Both the position numbers and the translations under genes were made by a program. From Nocardiaceae bacterium (GTDB taxonomy: Bacteria > Actinomycetota > Actinomycetes > Mycobacteriales > Mycobacteriaceae): 64,000 nucleotides of DNA. Positions 25,253 to 34,022 of the stretch are shown here, one piece after another. Location of the stretch: contig JAJFUQ010000094.1 of assembly GCA_021372355.1 (NCBI GenBank), positions 1 through 64,000 on the forward strand, given 5' to 3'. Below the pieces are notes generated by a model. The model was not told where the DNA came from, searched no databases, and saw only the letters and a list, made by a program, of their open reading frames with translations. Position 1 is the first letter of the stretch. Each line of letters begins with the position of its first letter.

Positions 25253-26947
25253 ATGAGCGTCGCGCCCGGAATTGCGCAGTTTCGCGACTACGACCGCCGG
25301 TGGCTGCGTGGTGACCTGATCGGTGGCGTCACGGTGGCTGCCTACCTCGTGCCGCAGGTCATGGCTTACGCCGCGGTGGCGGGAGTACCACCGGTTGCTG
25401 GATTATGGGCGGCGTTCGGGCCGCTGATCGTCTATGCCGTGTTCGGTTCCTCCCGAAATCTGTCGGTAGGACCGGAGTCGACCACTGCGCTCATGACCTC
25501 AGTGGCCGTGGGATCCGTCGCACACGGCGATGGGGAACGGTATGCGACGGTCGCAGCACTGATGGCCGTCATCGTCGGCGTCCTCTGTCTCCTCGCCCGG
25601 GTCGTTCGACTCGGGTTCTTGGCCGGCCTCCTGTCGAAGCCCGTGCTCGTCGGATACATGGCCGGGATCGCGCTGATGATGATGTCGAGTCAGCTCGGCA
25701 AGGTCACGCGCGTCCATGTCGACGGAGACGGATTCATCCCGGAAGTCTCGTCATTCATCAGCGAGGTCGCGACCATCCATTGGCCCACTGTCGGGCTCGC
25801 GGGCAGCGCATTGGCGTTGTTCCTGTTGCTCAGTTGGCGTTGGCCGAAACTGCCCGGGCCGCTGATCGGAATGGTGCTCGCGGCCGCCGTCGTGTGGGTT
25901 TTCGGCCTTACCGATATCGGAATCAACGTCGTCGGTGCGATTCCCGCTGGCTTACCGACACCGGGATTCACCGGCATCGGGTGGTCGGACGTTCCCGCAT
26001 TGATCCTTCCGGCGATCGGCATCACCCTCGTCGGCTTCAGCGACAACGTGCTCACCGCACGGGCTTTTGCGCCTAAGAACGCCGAGCCGATCGACGCCAA
26101 CGCCGAATTTGCAGCCCTCGGAATGGCCAACATCGCGTCCGGACTGATGCACGGATTCCCGATCTCATCGAGTGGGAGTCGAACCGCGATCGCGGTCGCG
26201 ATGGGCAGCCGAACGCAGTTGTACTCGCTGACCGCGATGGTGACGATCGTCGCGGCACTGACGACGGCACGAGGCGTCCTGGAAGCGTTTCCCACCGCTG
26301 CCCTGGGCGCCCTCGTCATTTTCGCCGCGCTGAGATTGATCGAAGTCGGGGAGTTTCGCCGCATCGCGAAGTTCCGTCGCGCGGAGTTCGCGATCGCACT
26401 CCTGACGACCTTCGCGGTGCTCGGCCTCGGCGTCCTGTACGGGATCATGGCGGCGATCGGGATCTCGATTCTCGAGCTACTCCATCGGGTAGCGCGCCCG
26501 CACGACGGAATCCTCGGCTACGTGCCTGGCCTCGCCGGAATGCACGACATCGACGACTATCCGGATGCGCGCCCGGTCGACGGACTCGTCGTCTACCGCT
26601 ACGACGCCCCGCTGTGCTTTGCGAATGCCGAGGATTTCCGAACTCGCGCGCTGGCCGCTGTCGATGCGGCGGCGTACGAGGTCAAATGGTTCGTCATGAA
26701 CGCCGAGGCGAATGTCGAAGTCGACCTGACCTCGTTGGACATGCTCGAGGATCTGCGTCGCGAGCTCGGTGATCGAGGCGTCACGTTCGCGATGGCACGC
26801 GTCAAGCAGGACCTTCGTGACTCCTTGAAGGCCGCCGGCATACTCAACCGGATCGACGATTCGTTGATCTTCCCGACCCTGCCGACCGCGGTAGAGGCCT
26901 TCCATCGCGCCCAGGATCAAGGGTTCGGAGCAACCTCACAGGGTTGA
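25253..26947 (+). CDS. SulP-family anion transporter with STAS domain
   Basis: A 564-residue membrane protein with about eleven to twelve hydrophobic segments (residues 20 to 430) and a cytoplasmic STAS domain (about 450 to 555). The SulP signature VPQVMAYAAVAGVPPVAGLWAAF and the conserved NIASGLMHGFPISSSGSRTA are present. The family moves sulfate, bicarbonate or other anions. ATG at 25253 follows AGGAG by eight bases. It lies 39 bases before the flavin electron-transfer operon on the same strand, so co-transcription is possible. The substrate cannot be read from sequence. Confidence 0.9.
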   Translation: MSVAPGIAQFRDYDRRWLRGDLIGGVTVAAYLVPQVMAYAAVAGVPPVAGLWAAFGPLIVYAVFGSSRNLSVGPESTTALMTSVAVGSVAHGDGERYATVAALMAVIVGVLCLLARVVRLGFLAGLLSKPVLVGYMAGIALMMMSSQLGKVTRVHVDGDGFIPEVSSFISEVATIHWPTVGLAGSALALFLLLSWRWPKLPGPLIGMVLAAAVVWVFGLTDIGINVVGAIPAGLPTPGFTGIGWSDVPALILPAIGITLVGFSDNVLTARAFAPKNAEPIDANAEFAALGMANIASGLMHGFPISSSGSRTAIAVAMGSRTQLYSLTAMVTIVAALTTARGVLEAFPTAALGALVIFAALRLIEVGEFRRIAKFRRAEFAIALLTTFAVLGLGVLYGIMAAIGISILELLHRVARPHDGILGYVPGLAGMHDIDDYPDARPVDGLVVYRYDAPLCFANAEDFRTRALAAVDAAAYEVKWFVMNAEANVEVDLTSLDMLEDLRRELGDRGVTFAMARVKQDLRDSLKAAGILNRIDDSLIFPTLPTAVEAFHRAQDQGFGATSQG

Positions 26948-26986
26948 CACGGCAACGTTCCAGTGCGCGCCGACAACGTTGAAGGC

Positions 26987-28354
26987 ATGAATGATTCAGC
27001 CTCAATCGACGCGAAGATCCGGTGGTTCTGCGTCTCGGCGTTGTGGACCGCGATGGCCGCCACAGCGTACTGGTGGGCTGCCGACGGCGGCATCATCGAG
27101 ATGGGAACGTGGGCCGGTTGGGCCACGTCAACCGGTCGGCTGACCGGTCTGCTGTCATCGGTGCTGCTGCTCGCGCAGGTGCTCATGATCGCGCGCATCC
27201 CGTGGGTGGAACGCGCCTTCGGCCAGGACAACCTCGTCGCGAGCCACCGAATCCTGGGCATGTCGTCGATCAGCCTGCTGATTGCCCACATCGTGCTCAT
27301 CACCCTCGGCTACGCCGGAGGCGAAATCGGGCGTGTGATCGGCGAATTCGTCGATCTGACGCTTACCTACCCCGCGATGCTGTTGGCGGTGGCGGGCGCC
27401 GCAGCGCTGCTGATGGTCGCGGTGACCAGTGCGCGGGCGGCCCGCCGAAGGATGCGCTACGAGTCGTGGCACCTTCTGCATCTGTATGCCTATCTCGGTG
27501 CCGGACTCGCCCTTCCTCATCAACTGTGGACCGGTCAGGAGTTCCTGTCGTCGCCGGGGATCACGGCTGCGTGGTGGGCGGTCTGGGGACTCGCCGCTGC
27601 CGCGGTGCTCATCTGGCGGGTGGCCGTGCCGCTCTGGAAGTCGTTGCGGCACAGCGTGAAGGTCTCGCACGTCGTCAATGAGAGTCCGGGCGTCACGTCG
27701 GTGTACCTCACGGGTCGACGGCTCGACCGACTCGATGTCGATGCCGGTCAGTTCTTCACGTGGCGGTTCCTGAGTGGACCGGGGTGGTCCCGCGGCAAGC
27801 CGTACTCGCTCTCGGCAGCCCCGACCGCGGACACCTTGCGAATCGGCGTGAAGGCCGTCGGTCCCGCGAGTGCGGGCGTGGCGAACCTCAAGCCGGGGAC
27901 GCGCGTCGTGTTCGAAGGCCCGTTCGGTCGCCTGACGGAGCGAGTTCGAACACAGCGAAAGGTCGCTTTGATCGGTGCGGGCGTCGGAATGACGCCACTG
28001 CGCGCACTCGCGGAATCCTTGCCCTACGGCGAGGGGGAGGCCGTCATAGTTCAGCGGTACTCGGAGCATCCGCTGTTCGTGACCGAATTCGTGGAACTTG
28101 CCAAGCAACGCGGACTGGGGCTCGTGTGGCTGCCCGGCCAGCGTCGATGGGCCGGATCGATGTTCGGGGCGTACGTCGATCAGCACGACGACGACGCGGC
28201 CGCGCTGCGTCGACTGATCCCGGACATCGCCGAACGGGACGTGTACCTGTGCGGTCCGCCTGCCTGGACCGACTCCGTCAAGGGCGCTCTGGCTGCGGCC
28301 GGCGTCCCGGGCGCCAACGTCCATATCGAATCGTTCGAACTGGTGAGGTCATGA
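26987..28354 (+). CDS. Ferric-reductase-like membrane flavoprotein
   Basis: A 455-residue protein: six or so membrane segments in residues 10 to 215 with paired histidines for heme (SHRILG, LIAHIV, WHLLHLY), then a ferredoxin-reductase-type domain. The latter shows FAD binding at RGKPYSLSAAP, an NAD(P)-binding GAGVGMTPLRAL and the late CGPPAW motif. There is no 2Fe-2S domain. It would pass electrons from NAD(P)H through FAD and heme across the membrane. ATG at 26987 is favoured over a GTG eight codons earlier. Its stop overlaps the next gene (ATGA), placing the FMN-binding protein in direct functional reach. Confidence 0.87.
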   Translation: MNDSASIDAKIRWFCVSALWTAMAATAYWWAADGGIIEMGTWAGWATSTGRLTGLLSSVLLLAQVLMIARIPWVERAFGQDNLVASHRILGMSSISLLIAHIVLITLGYAGGEIGRVIGEFVDLTLTYPAMLLAVAGAAALLMVAVTSARAARRRMRYESWHLLHLYAYLGAGLALPHQLWTGQEFLSSPGITAAWWAVWGLAAAAVLIWRVAVPLWKSLRHSVKVSHVVNESPGVTSVYLTGRRLDRLDVDAGQFFTWRFLSGPGWSRGKPYSLSAAPTADTLRIGVKAVGPASAGVANLKPGTRVVFEGPFGRLTERVRTQRKVALIGAGVGMTPLRALAESLPYGEGEAVIVQRYSEHPLFVTEFVELAKQRGLGLVWLPGQRRWAGSMFGAYVDQHDDDAAALRRLIPDIAERDVYLCGPPAWTDSVKGALAAAGVPGANVHIESFELVRS

Positions 28355-28785
28355 AACGTATTGCACTGTGGCTCTTTTCGACGCTGACGGTCGTGGTTCT
28401 GCTGTTCGGTTACCACACATCGTTGTCGCCGACCGCGTCGACAAACGCGGCGACCGTCGCGTCCGCACCCGCGGGCTCGACGGAGAAAACCGCCGTGACC
28501 AGTGGGGGATCGACCTTCACGGGCGACGCCATCGACACGCGCTTCGGTCCGGTCCAGGTGCAGATCACCGTGGCGAACGGGAAGATCACTGCCGTCCAGG
28601 TGCTGCAGTACCCCTATCGGGACCACCGCGACCAGGAGATCAACAGTCGCGCGCTGCCGGTTCTTATCGACGAGACCGTGAGCGCTCAGTCCGCAGACAT
28701 CGACATGGTGTCCGGTGCAACGATCACCTCGGATGCGTACGTCGACTCGCTGCAGTCTGCGATCGATCAGGCGGATCTCGCATGA
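28351..28785 (+). CDS. Membrane-anchored FMN-binding (flavinylated) protein
   Basis: A 144-residue protein with an N-terminal membrane anchor (residues 4 to 20), a Thr/Ala/Ser-rich linker and an extracytoplasmic FMN-binding domain. The sequence D118-MVSGA-T124 matches the flavinylation motif Dxx(S/T)GA(T/S), so FMN should be attached covalently to Thr124. The next gene encodes the ApbE transferase that does this and overlaps it by four bases. It is the likely electron acceptor of the ferric-reductase-like protein. Domain and motif are seen; the electron path is inferred from gene order. Confidence 0.88.
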   Translation: MKRIALWLFSTLTVVVLLFGYHTSLSPTASTNAATVASAPAGSTEKTAVTSGGSTFTGDAIDTRFGPVQVQITVANGKITAVQVLQYPYRDHRDQEINSRALPVLIDETVSAQSADIDMVSGATITSDAYVDSLQSAIDQADLA

Positions 28786-29528
28786 CGACGCGCTACGTGG
28801 AACACGTCATGGGGCTGCCCATCACGCTCGCCCTGCGTGGTCCGCGGGAGCGGGGATCGGCGGCGCAGATCGTGTGGCGGGACGTGGTGTCGTCACTTCG
28901 GGCGGCCGACAAGACGTTCAGTACGTTTCGTCTCGACTCCTGGATTTCGCGACTCAAGCGCGGCGAAGTCAGCGTCCAGGAGTGCCCCGCCGATGTTCAG
29001 GAGGTGCTGGAACTCGGTGAGCGCGCCCGTATCGAATCGAACGGCGCGTTCGACATTCGCTACTCCGGAACGATCGACCCGAGTGGCGTCGTCAAGGGAT
29101 GGGCAGTCGAGCGGGCCGCACGGCACCTCGAGGGCTTTGGTGCGGATTACTGCCTCTCGGCCGGGGGAGACATGGTCTGTTGGTCCGACGACGACCCGTG
29201 GCGCATCGGGATCGAGAACCCGTTCGCACCCGAGAAGATCATGGCCGTCGTGCCACTCCGAGCGGGCGCCGTCGCAACTTCGGGATCAGCTCATCGGGGA
29301 GCGCACATCCGCGATCCCCGAACGAGCGACGCGCCGGCTGGGATCAGTTCGGTGAGCGTCATCGGACCATCGCTGACCTGGGCGGATATCGATGCAACCG
29401 CCGCGTACGTGCAAGGCTCGGAGGCCGCCCGGTGGTTGCAGACACGTCCGGGGCGGACCGGGTTCATCGTGTGGGAGGACGGCTCCACGGAGACAGTTTC
29501 CGGTCCGGCCGCCGATGCCCGCGGCTAG
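28782..29528 (+). CDS. apbE: FAD:protein FMN transferase (ApbE-type)
   Basis: A 248-residue ApbE-family enzyme that transfers FMN from FAD to a Thr or Ser on a target protein outside the membrane. Seen: EHVMGLPIT at the N-terminus, DPSGVVKGWAVERA, the nucleotide loop CLSAGGDMVC, AVATSGSAHRGAHIRDPRT and the metal-binding aspartates of WADIDATAAYV. It has no signal peptide or lipobox, and is shorter than many relatives, so its side of the membrane is uncertain. ATG at 28782 overlaps the stop of the FMN-binding protein gene, its obvious substrate. Confidence 0.87.
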   Translation: MTTRYVEHVMGLPITLALRGPRERGSAAQIVWRDVVSSLRAADKTFSTFRLDSWISRLKRGEVSVQECPADVQEVLELGERARIESNGAFDIRYSGTIDPSGVVKGWAVERAARHLEGFGADYCLSAGGDMVCWSDDDPWRIGIENPFAPEKIMAVVPLRAGAVATSGSAHRGAHIRDPRTSDAPAGISSVSVIGPSLTWADIDATAAYVQGSEAARWLQTRPGRTGFIVWEDGSTETVSGPAADARG

Positions 29529-29537
29529 GGTGGTCTG

Positions 29538-30527
29538 ATGGATCATGCGGGAATGATCTTGGGGTCTGAACCCAAGTACACGATCGCGGAGGTCGCCGCT
29601 CTGGCTGGAGTTCCGGTCGAGCGGGTCGTCGAGATTCGAACCTTGGTGGCGCTGGCCATACCGCGCGCCGACGACATCGCCTACAACGACGATGACGTGG
29701 AAGCCGTTCAAATGCTCACGTTGCTGCGGGAAAGCGGAATCCTCGACGAGGCAACGGAGCGCAGCGTCGCGCGCTCCATGGGCCGTTCGCTGGCCCGCTT
29801 GGCGGAGTGGCAGGCGGACCTCGTCTATGACTTCGTCGAGTCGAGCGATGGCGGCGTCGACGAGATGACGGCCATCACGACGCTCATCGACCCGCTCGAG
29901 CGCTTGCAGAACATTCTCTGGCGGCGGCATCTGCTCGATGCCGATGCGCGGCGTTCGGGAAGCACCGCCGGTGAGGTCGACATGCTCGCGGTCGGCTTCG
30001 CAGACGTGGTCGGCTTCACCAGTCTCAGCAGGGGACTCACCCGCCGTCAGCTGAGCGTGTTTCTCGAGCGATTCGAATCCGACATCGCCGAAACGGTCGG
30101 CCGACACGGGGGCCGCATCATCAAGATGATCGGCGACGAAGTCATGTTCGTGGCCGACGAACCGGTGTCCGCCGCGCGCATCGGGCTCGAACTCGCCGCA
30201 CGCGAGCGCACCTTCGACGGACGACCGGAACTGCGGGTCGGCGTGGCGTACGGCGCGGTTCTGCGACAGCTCGGTGACGTGCACGGAACCGTCGTGAACA
30301 TGGCGGCCCGCCTGACCGCCGTCGCGCGTCCGGGGTCGGTGATGATGGACAAGGCGATGGCGGCCGCGCTCGAAGGTCACCCGGAGTTCTACATCCGCGA
30401 TCTGCGGCGCGTCGACGTCAAGGGCTTCAATCACCTTCAGCCATGGCTGTTGCGCCGGCCGAAGCAAGTGGGCGATCCGCCGACCGAGGCGTTCCAGATT
30501 CCTCCGGAGCTCACCGAACGGAGCTGA
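29538..30527 (+). CDS. Class III adenylate cyclase with N-terminal regulatory domain
   Basis: A 329-residue protein. The first 140 or so residues form a helical regulatory part like that of the mycobacterial pH-sensing cyclase Rv1264, beginning with a MerR-like YTIAEVAALAGVPVERV. The cyclase domain has both metal aspartates (FADVVGFT, MIGDEVMF), the adenine-specifying lysine (RIIKMIGD) and aspartate (GDVHGTVVN), and the transition-state Asn and Arg (VVNMAARL). All canonical residues are present, so cAMP synthesis is expected. It starts nine bases after apbE, and probably shares its operon. Confidence 0.9.
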   Translation: MDHAGMILGSEPKYTIAEVAALAGVPVERVVEIRTLVALAIPRADDIAYNDDDVEAVQMLTLLRESGILDEATERSVARSMGRSLARLAEWQADLVYDFVESSDGGVDEMTAITTLIDPLERLQNILWRRHLLDADARRSGSTAGEVDMLAVGFADVVGFTSLSRGLTRRQLSVFLERFESDIAETVGRHGGRIIKMIGDEVMFVADEPVSAARIGLELAARERTFDGRPELRVGVAYGAVLRQLGDVHGTVVNMAARLTAVARPGSVMMDKAMAAALEGHPEFYIRDLRRVDVKGFNHLQPWLLRRPKQVGDPPTEAFQIPPELTERS

Positions 30528-30533
30528 TCCGGG

Positions 30534-31799
30534 TCAGAACCCGAGAACGTCGCGGTACAACGGCATCTCGTCGGTGCGCGTCGCCTTCTTGACCGCCGGG
30601 TCGTACTGGGCAGGCTGACCGGTCACGACGGTGTCGAGACTTTGCGGCGTGAGCTGAGCTTCGAGCGTGAAGTCGTCGATGACGAACGGCAATCCATTGG
30701 AGGCCAAGGGGTCTGGACCGTCCATCACGTGGAAGTGCAGGTGCGGCGCGTCGGAGTTGCCCGAGTTGCCGACTTTGCCGATGACGTCGCCTTTCGCCAT
30801 CTGCTCGCCGACCTTGACCTTGACCCCGTCGCCGGGCATCAGGTGGGCGTAGAAGGCATAGCGCCCGTTGCCGAGATACTGGACGACGTAGTTGCCGCCG
30901 TATTCATCGATCTTGAGCCCCGTCGGGGCGGTGCCCGGAACCTGCTCCGGACGATCGTTCATCACCGCGACAATCGGTCCGTCGGCGACCGCGTGGATAT
31001 CGGCACCGTGGTAGGCGTAGCTCTCCATCTTCGCCTTGTCTCCGGTGAACAGAAGGCCTTGATCGTTCAGTTGCACGAAGTCGATGGCGAAGCGTTCGGG
31101 GGCATAGAGGTTGCCGTTGAGTGGACTGGACGCCATGCGGTGCGGAGTCGCGGTGGCGCAACAGCCGTTGCCATCGACCCAGTGAATTCCGCGCAGGGGC
31201 GAGGTGATGACGACGGGGTCGGTCATCCGCACATGGGTGGCGGCGACATTCTCGGTCAGCGTCTTTCCGTACAGGGGCTCGGACGGATTCAGCACTTCGA
31301 GGTCGATAGCGTGCGTGATGTCCCGTGGGACGGCAGCCTCGGAATTCACCGCGACGTCCATCCACACCAACGCGGATTGCCCAGGTCCGACGACGGCGGC
31401 CGGCGGCTTGCTGAATGCGGGTCCGCCGTCGGTGATGCCGCTCGGCTGCTGCGCACCGAGGACGCGGATGACCGAGGTCAACCCTTCGCCCGAGAGATTC
31501 TGCAGGGTCGTGCTCCCGGACATCGCACGGACCGATTGCAGTGCTATTGGCTGGGACAGGATGTTCAGCACCTGCACCTCGTAAGCGAGGTGGAACTTTC
31601 CGTCGGTGGCCTTCACCGGTTGCGGTGCCGACGGGACAAAAGCCGAGAGCGGGGTGAATACCGCCTGTGCGGATTTCGGTGCCGGATTGTCGGGCTGTTG
31701 ATTCCCTCCACCGGAATTGCCGGTGTCCCGCGAACAACCGCTCAGCGCAACAAACAAAACCGCTGCTGCCGCAATCGCGGCCCCCCGCTGTGAATACAC
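30534..31799 (-). CDS. M23-family peptidase-like lipoprotein
   Basis: A 421-residue lipoprotein. The lipobox is LSGC (Cys22), followed by a Gly/Pro-rich linker, a beta-rich middle domain, and a C-terminal M23/LytM domain. The metal ligands are visible: a histidine (TPHRMAS), the aspartate in FAIDFV, and HLHFHV, with YAFYAHLMPG in front. M23 enzymes cut peptidoglycan cross-bridges; a role in wall remodelling is likely. The start is GTG at 31799 without an obvious ribosome-binding site. The gene ends six bases from the cyclase gene on the other strand. Confidence 0.86.
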   Translation of the reverse strand: MYSQRGAAIAAAAVLFVALSGCSRDTGNSGGGNQQPDNPAPKSAQAVFTPLSAFVPSAPQPVKATDGKFHLAYEVQVLNILSQPIALQSVRAMSGSTTLQNLSGEGLTSVIRVLGAQQPSGITDGGPAFSKPPAAVVGPGQSALVWMDVAVNSEAAVPRDITHAIDLEVLNPSEPLYGKTLTENVAATHVRMTDPVVITSPLRGIHWVDGNGCCATATPHRMASSPLNGNLYAPERFAIDFVQLNDQGLLFTGDKAKMESYAYHGADIHAVADGPIVAVMNDRPEQVPGTAPTGLKIDEYGGNYVVQYLGNGRYAFYAHLMPGDGVKVKVGEQMAKGDVIGKVGNSGNSDAPHLHFHVMDGPDPLASNGLPFVIDDFTLEAQLTPQSLDTVVTGQPAQYDPAVKKATRTDEMPLYRDVLGF

Positions 31800-31808
31800 G
31801 AATTCAGA

Positions 31809-32678
31809 CTAAAGAGGTACGGACGCAGACTTATCGAATTGCTCAATCTGGGGAACCACCACGACCGGGCAGGACGAGGTGTGGACCAGCGTCTGGCTCG
31901 TCGAGCCCTCCGTGAGCGCGGAGAATCCGCAGCGTCCACGACTTCCGACCACCATCAGTTGGGCGTCGCGCGATTGCTCGATCAGATTTCGCACGGCGTT
32001 GTCGGTTGCCACCAGTCGTTTGACCTCGACGTCGGGATAGCGCTCCCGCCAACCGGCCAGAGACTCGGATAGTTCCATCTCATGCGCAATGGCGACGTTC
32101 GTGCCGGTGAGCCCGAGCGCGAGCGACTCGCCGGACGAATTCCGTGCGTGCAGCGCGATCAACGTGACGTCCCGTCTCGCCGCCTCGGAGAACGCGAACT
32201 CGATGGCCCCGGTGCTCGCGCGTGTGCCATCGACACCCACCACGACCGGCGAGTAGGTGCGAATCCTGGCTTCGCCGGGCACGATTGCGACTGGACATTG
32301 GCTCCGCCGCACCAGTGTCGTGGTCGGCGATTCGATCAGGTGTGTGGCCGCGTCGGACCCGTGCGATCGTCCGAGAACGAGTAGCCGTGCGTTCCGTGAC
32401 TCCCGCACCAGTTCTGGACCCACCGGACCCCGGATCATTGCGGTCGTCACCTCGACGGCCCGGATCGCTCCGACTGACTTGTCGACCAAGCGGGCTGCGA
32501 CGTCGAGAAGTTGCTGGTTGTCCGCTTCGTATCCGGGCTCTCGGATCTCCGGATCGAGAACGGTGACGACGCGAACGGGCGAGCGATGGAGGGCGGCATA
32601 CTCGGCGGCCCAGGCAAGCATGGAGCGCGTCGCAGACGATCCGTCGATAGCGACGACAATCGGCCCGTTGATCTGCAT
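31809..32678 (-). CDS. Universal stress protein, two-domain
   Basis: A 289-residue protein of two USP domains (about residues 5-137 and 146-280). The first has IVVAIDGSSATRSMLAWA and LLVLGRSHGS; the second has VVVGVDGTRASTGAIEFA and the ATP-binding MVVGSRGRCGFSALTEGSTSQTLV. In mycobacteria such proteins belong to the hypoxia/dormancy regulon. It is one of two in this 5-kb region. It ends nine bases upstream of the M23 gene on the same strand, so they may be co-transcribed. Confidence 0.9.
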   Translation of the reverse strand: MQINGPIVVAIDGSSATRSMLAWAAEYAALHRSPVRVVTVLDPEIREPGYEADNQQLLDVAARLVDKSVGAIRAVEVTTAMIRGPVGPELVRESRNARLLVLGRSHGSDAATHLIESPTTTLVRRSQCPVAIVPGEARIRTYSPVVVGVDGTRASTGAIEFAFSEAARRDVTLIALHARNSSGESLALGLTGTNVAIAHEMELSESLAGWRERYPDVEVKRLVATDNAVRNLIEQSRDAQLMVVGSRGRCGFSALTEGSTSQTLVHTSSCPVVVVPQIEQFDKSASVPL

Positions 32679-32754
32679 ATTCCCAGCATCGGGCGCGCCC
32701 GGCCGGCGCCCTAGAGTCCGAAGGTTCCGATCGCGAGGACCATCGTCAACCGAA

Positions 32755-32786
32755 AGGAGGGGCGGACTGTGAAGTCCGCCCCTCCT
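32755..32786 (-). terminator. Fourteen-base hairpin after the small membrane-protein gene
   Basis: AGGAGGGGCGGACT (32755-32768) and AGTCCGCCCCTCCT (32773-32786) form a perfect stem with a four-base loop, twenty-one bases after the minus-strand stop at 32808. TTTCGG follows on that strand. Confidence 0.8.
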
Positions 32787-32807
32787 GGGTCCCCTGCCCC
32801 CGGGGTT

Positions 32808-33074
32808 CTAGGCTGCCTTTTGTTCGGTCATGTGACCGATCGTCGGCAGGTGTGTGACGTGGCTGGTCGTTGCTTGCTGCTGGGCCCGGTCGCGCCATTG
32901 GGTCACCGCAACTGCGCTGGCCGCCAACACAATCAGCGCGACGATCCCGACGACACCAGCCACTGCAAGGCTCTGCATGTCGGATGCGGCCGCGGTGAGC
33001 GTTGTCCCGGTCAGGGCAACGAGTGCCATGCCGGCGACGATGACGATCCAGTTTCCGGTCGCGTTCAGCTTCAT
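32808..33074 (-). CDS. Small membrane protein, 88 residues
   Basis: Two hydrophobic helices (about residues 9-29 and 37-58) and a polar, Gln/His-rich C-terminal tail ending HMTEQKAA. ATG at 33074 follows GGAG by six bases, and a strong terminator follows the stop, so it is its own transcript. Two palindromic sites lie upstream, one of them a DosR-like box. The family is not recognised. Confidence 0.72.
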   Translation of the reverse strand: MKLNATGNWIVIVAGMALVALTGTTLTAAASDMQSLAVAGVVGIVALIVLAASAVAVTQWRDRAQQQATTSHVTHLPTIGHMTEQKAA

Positions 33075-33102
33075 GGGTGTCTCCACATCAGTCGGGTGAA
33101 AC

Positions 33103-33116
33103 TGAAATCGATTTCA
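33103..33116. promoter_or_regulatory. Perfect 14-base palindrome upstream of the small membrane-protein gene
   Basis: TGAAATCGATTTCA, centred about 35 bases upstream of the ATG at 33074, inside a longer imperfect inverted repeat (CAGTCGGGTGAAA left, TTTCACGCCGACTG right, 33089-33124). The position suits an operator near the transcription start. The binding protein is unknown. Confidence 0.5.
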
Positions 33117-33162
33117 CGCCGACTGACGGGATCTTCGTAGGGCCGAATGCGATCGTTCCGAA

Positions 33163-33177
33163 TGGACTTTCGGCCCT
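33163..33177. promoter_or_regulatory. DosR/DevR-like box
   Basis: TGGACTTTCGGCCCT matches the mycobacterial DosR core GGGACTTNNGNCCCT at 11 of 12 fixed positions, one mismatch at the first base. It lies about 90-100 bases upstream of the small membrane-protein start, next to a half-like copy (33138-33147, TAGGGCCGAA), with which it can pair as a hairpin. The same hairpin could instead be the terminator of the DUF4389 gene, whose stop is at 33186. The universal stress proteins nearby fit a dormancy-type regulon, but no dosR is in this window. Confidence 0.4.
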
Positions 33178-33185
33178 AATGGGAG

Positions 33186-33901
33186 TTACAGACTGACGTC
33201 ACCCGTGGTGGCTGGGCTCGGCGGAACCTGCGGCTCCGAAGGTCCCATGTCGAGCCGGAACGGCGGGTATTCGTCGGTCATGAGCGCGGCATAGGCCACG
33301 ACCCGGTACATCCAGCGGTTGATGCCCATCGCGAAGTCGAAAATCGAGCTCGGGAACTTCTCTTTGAAGAGCAGGATGATCGCGCCGACGAGGACAAGCA
33401 GCGTGAGCAGGGAGAACCCGACTTGACCTCCGTATCCTTGCTCGTCATCTCCGACGCCCATCGCGAAGGTCGCGCCACTGCCCAGCATCGCGCCCAGGAT
33501 GAGGTAGTGCGGGATCGCCAGGAGCCACCACTTGAAGAGCACCTTCACCCGGGACAGATGTTCGGGGTACGCGATGTCGAGTTCCGCGGGATAGTCCGTC
33601 GAGTTGAGCGTGAACGGCGGGTACTTGTCGGTGCCCAGCGCGTAGTAGCTGTAGAACGACACCCGCCAGCCCCAGCGGAGAACTCCGAGGTTGAAGTCAA
33701 AGATTCCGCGCGGGTACTACCCGTGAAGAGAATCGCGAACCCGGCAACGATCGTCAGGACGAAGAACGCGATGCCCAAGAACACCAAGATGATCAAGTGC
33801 GGGATGATCAGCAGCCATTTGACGAGCCAGAGCCATCGGGACAGCGATCCGTCGAGTTCGCCCGTCAGCCGGACTGGTGAGGATTGTGCTGGAGAACTCA
33901 T
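33186..33901 (-). pseudogene. DUF4389 membrane protein, frameshifted
   Basis: The N-terminal part (ATG at 33901, GAGGAG five bases upstream) reads MSSPAQSSPVRLTGEL, two membrane segments, then FTGS. After that the frame is lost. One base more would give [23 protein letters not shown], continuing into the second frame with SFYSYYALGTDKYPPFTL and, later, the repeat SSIFDFAMGINRWMYRV and MTDEYPPFRL. So two DUF4389-type repeats exist, but one base, probably a T of the coding strand, is missing at about 33714-33718. Without the shift the protein would be 238 residues with about four membrane segments. Either a recent mutation or a sequencing error. Confidence 0.82.
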
Positions 33902-34022
33902 GGAGACTCCTCGTGGAGAGGGGTCAGGAGGACAGTCCGGGTTGGACATGTGTGAGCTGACCGCTGTCTCCAATGTAACTGCGCAGACACGCTTTTGGAT
34001 ATCAGGGATTACCCGGATTTGA

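Noticed and set aside
27155..28324. Long open frames antisense to the ferric-reductase-like gene and (29286-30467) to the cyclase gene
   Set aside because: Both mirror conserved genes and show no family motif or ribosome-binding site.
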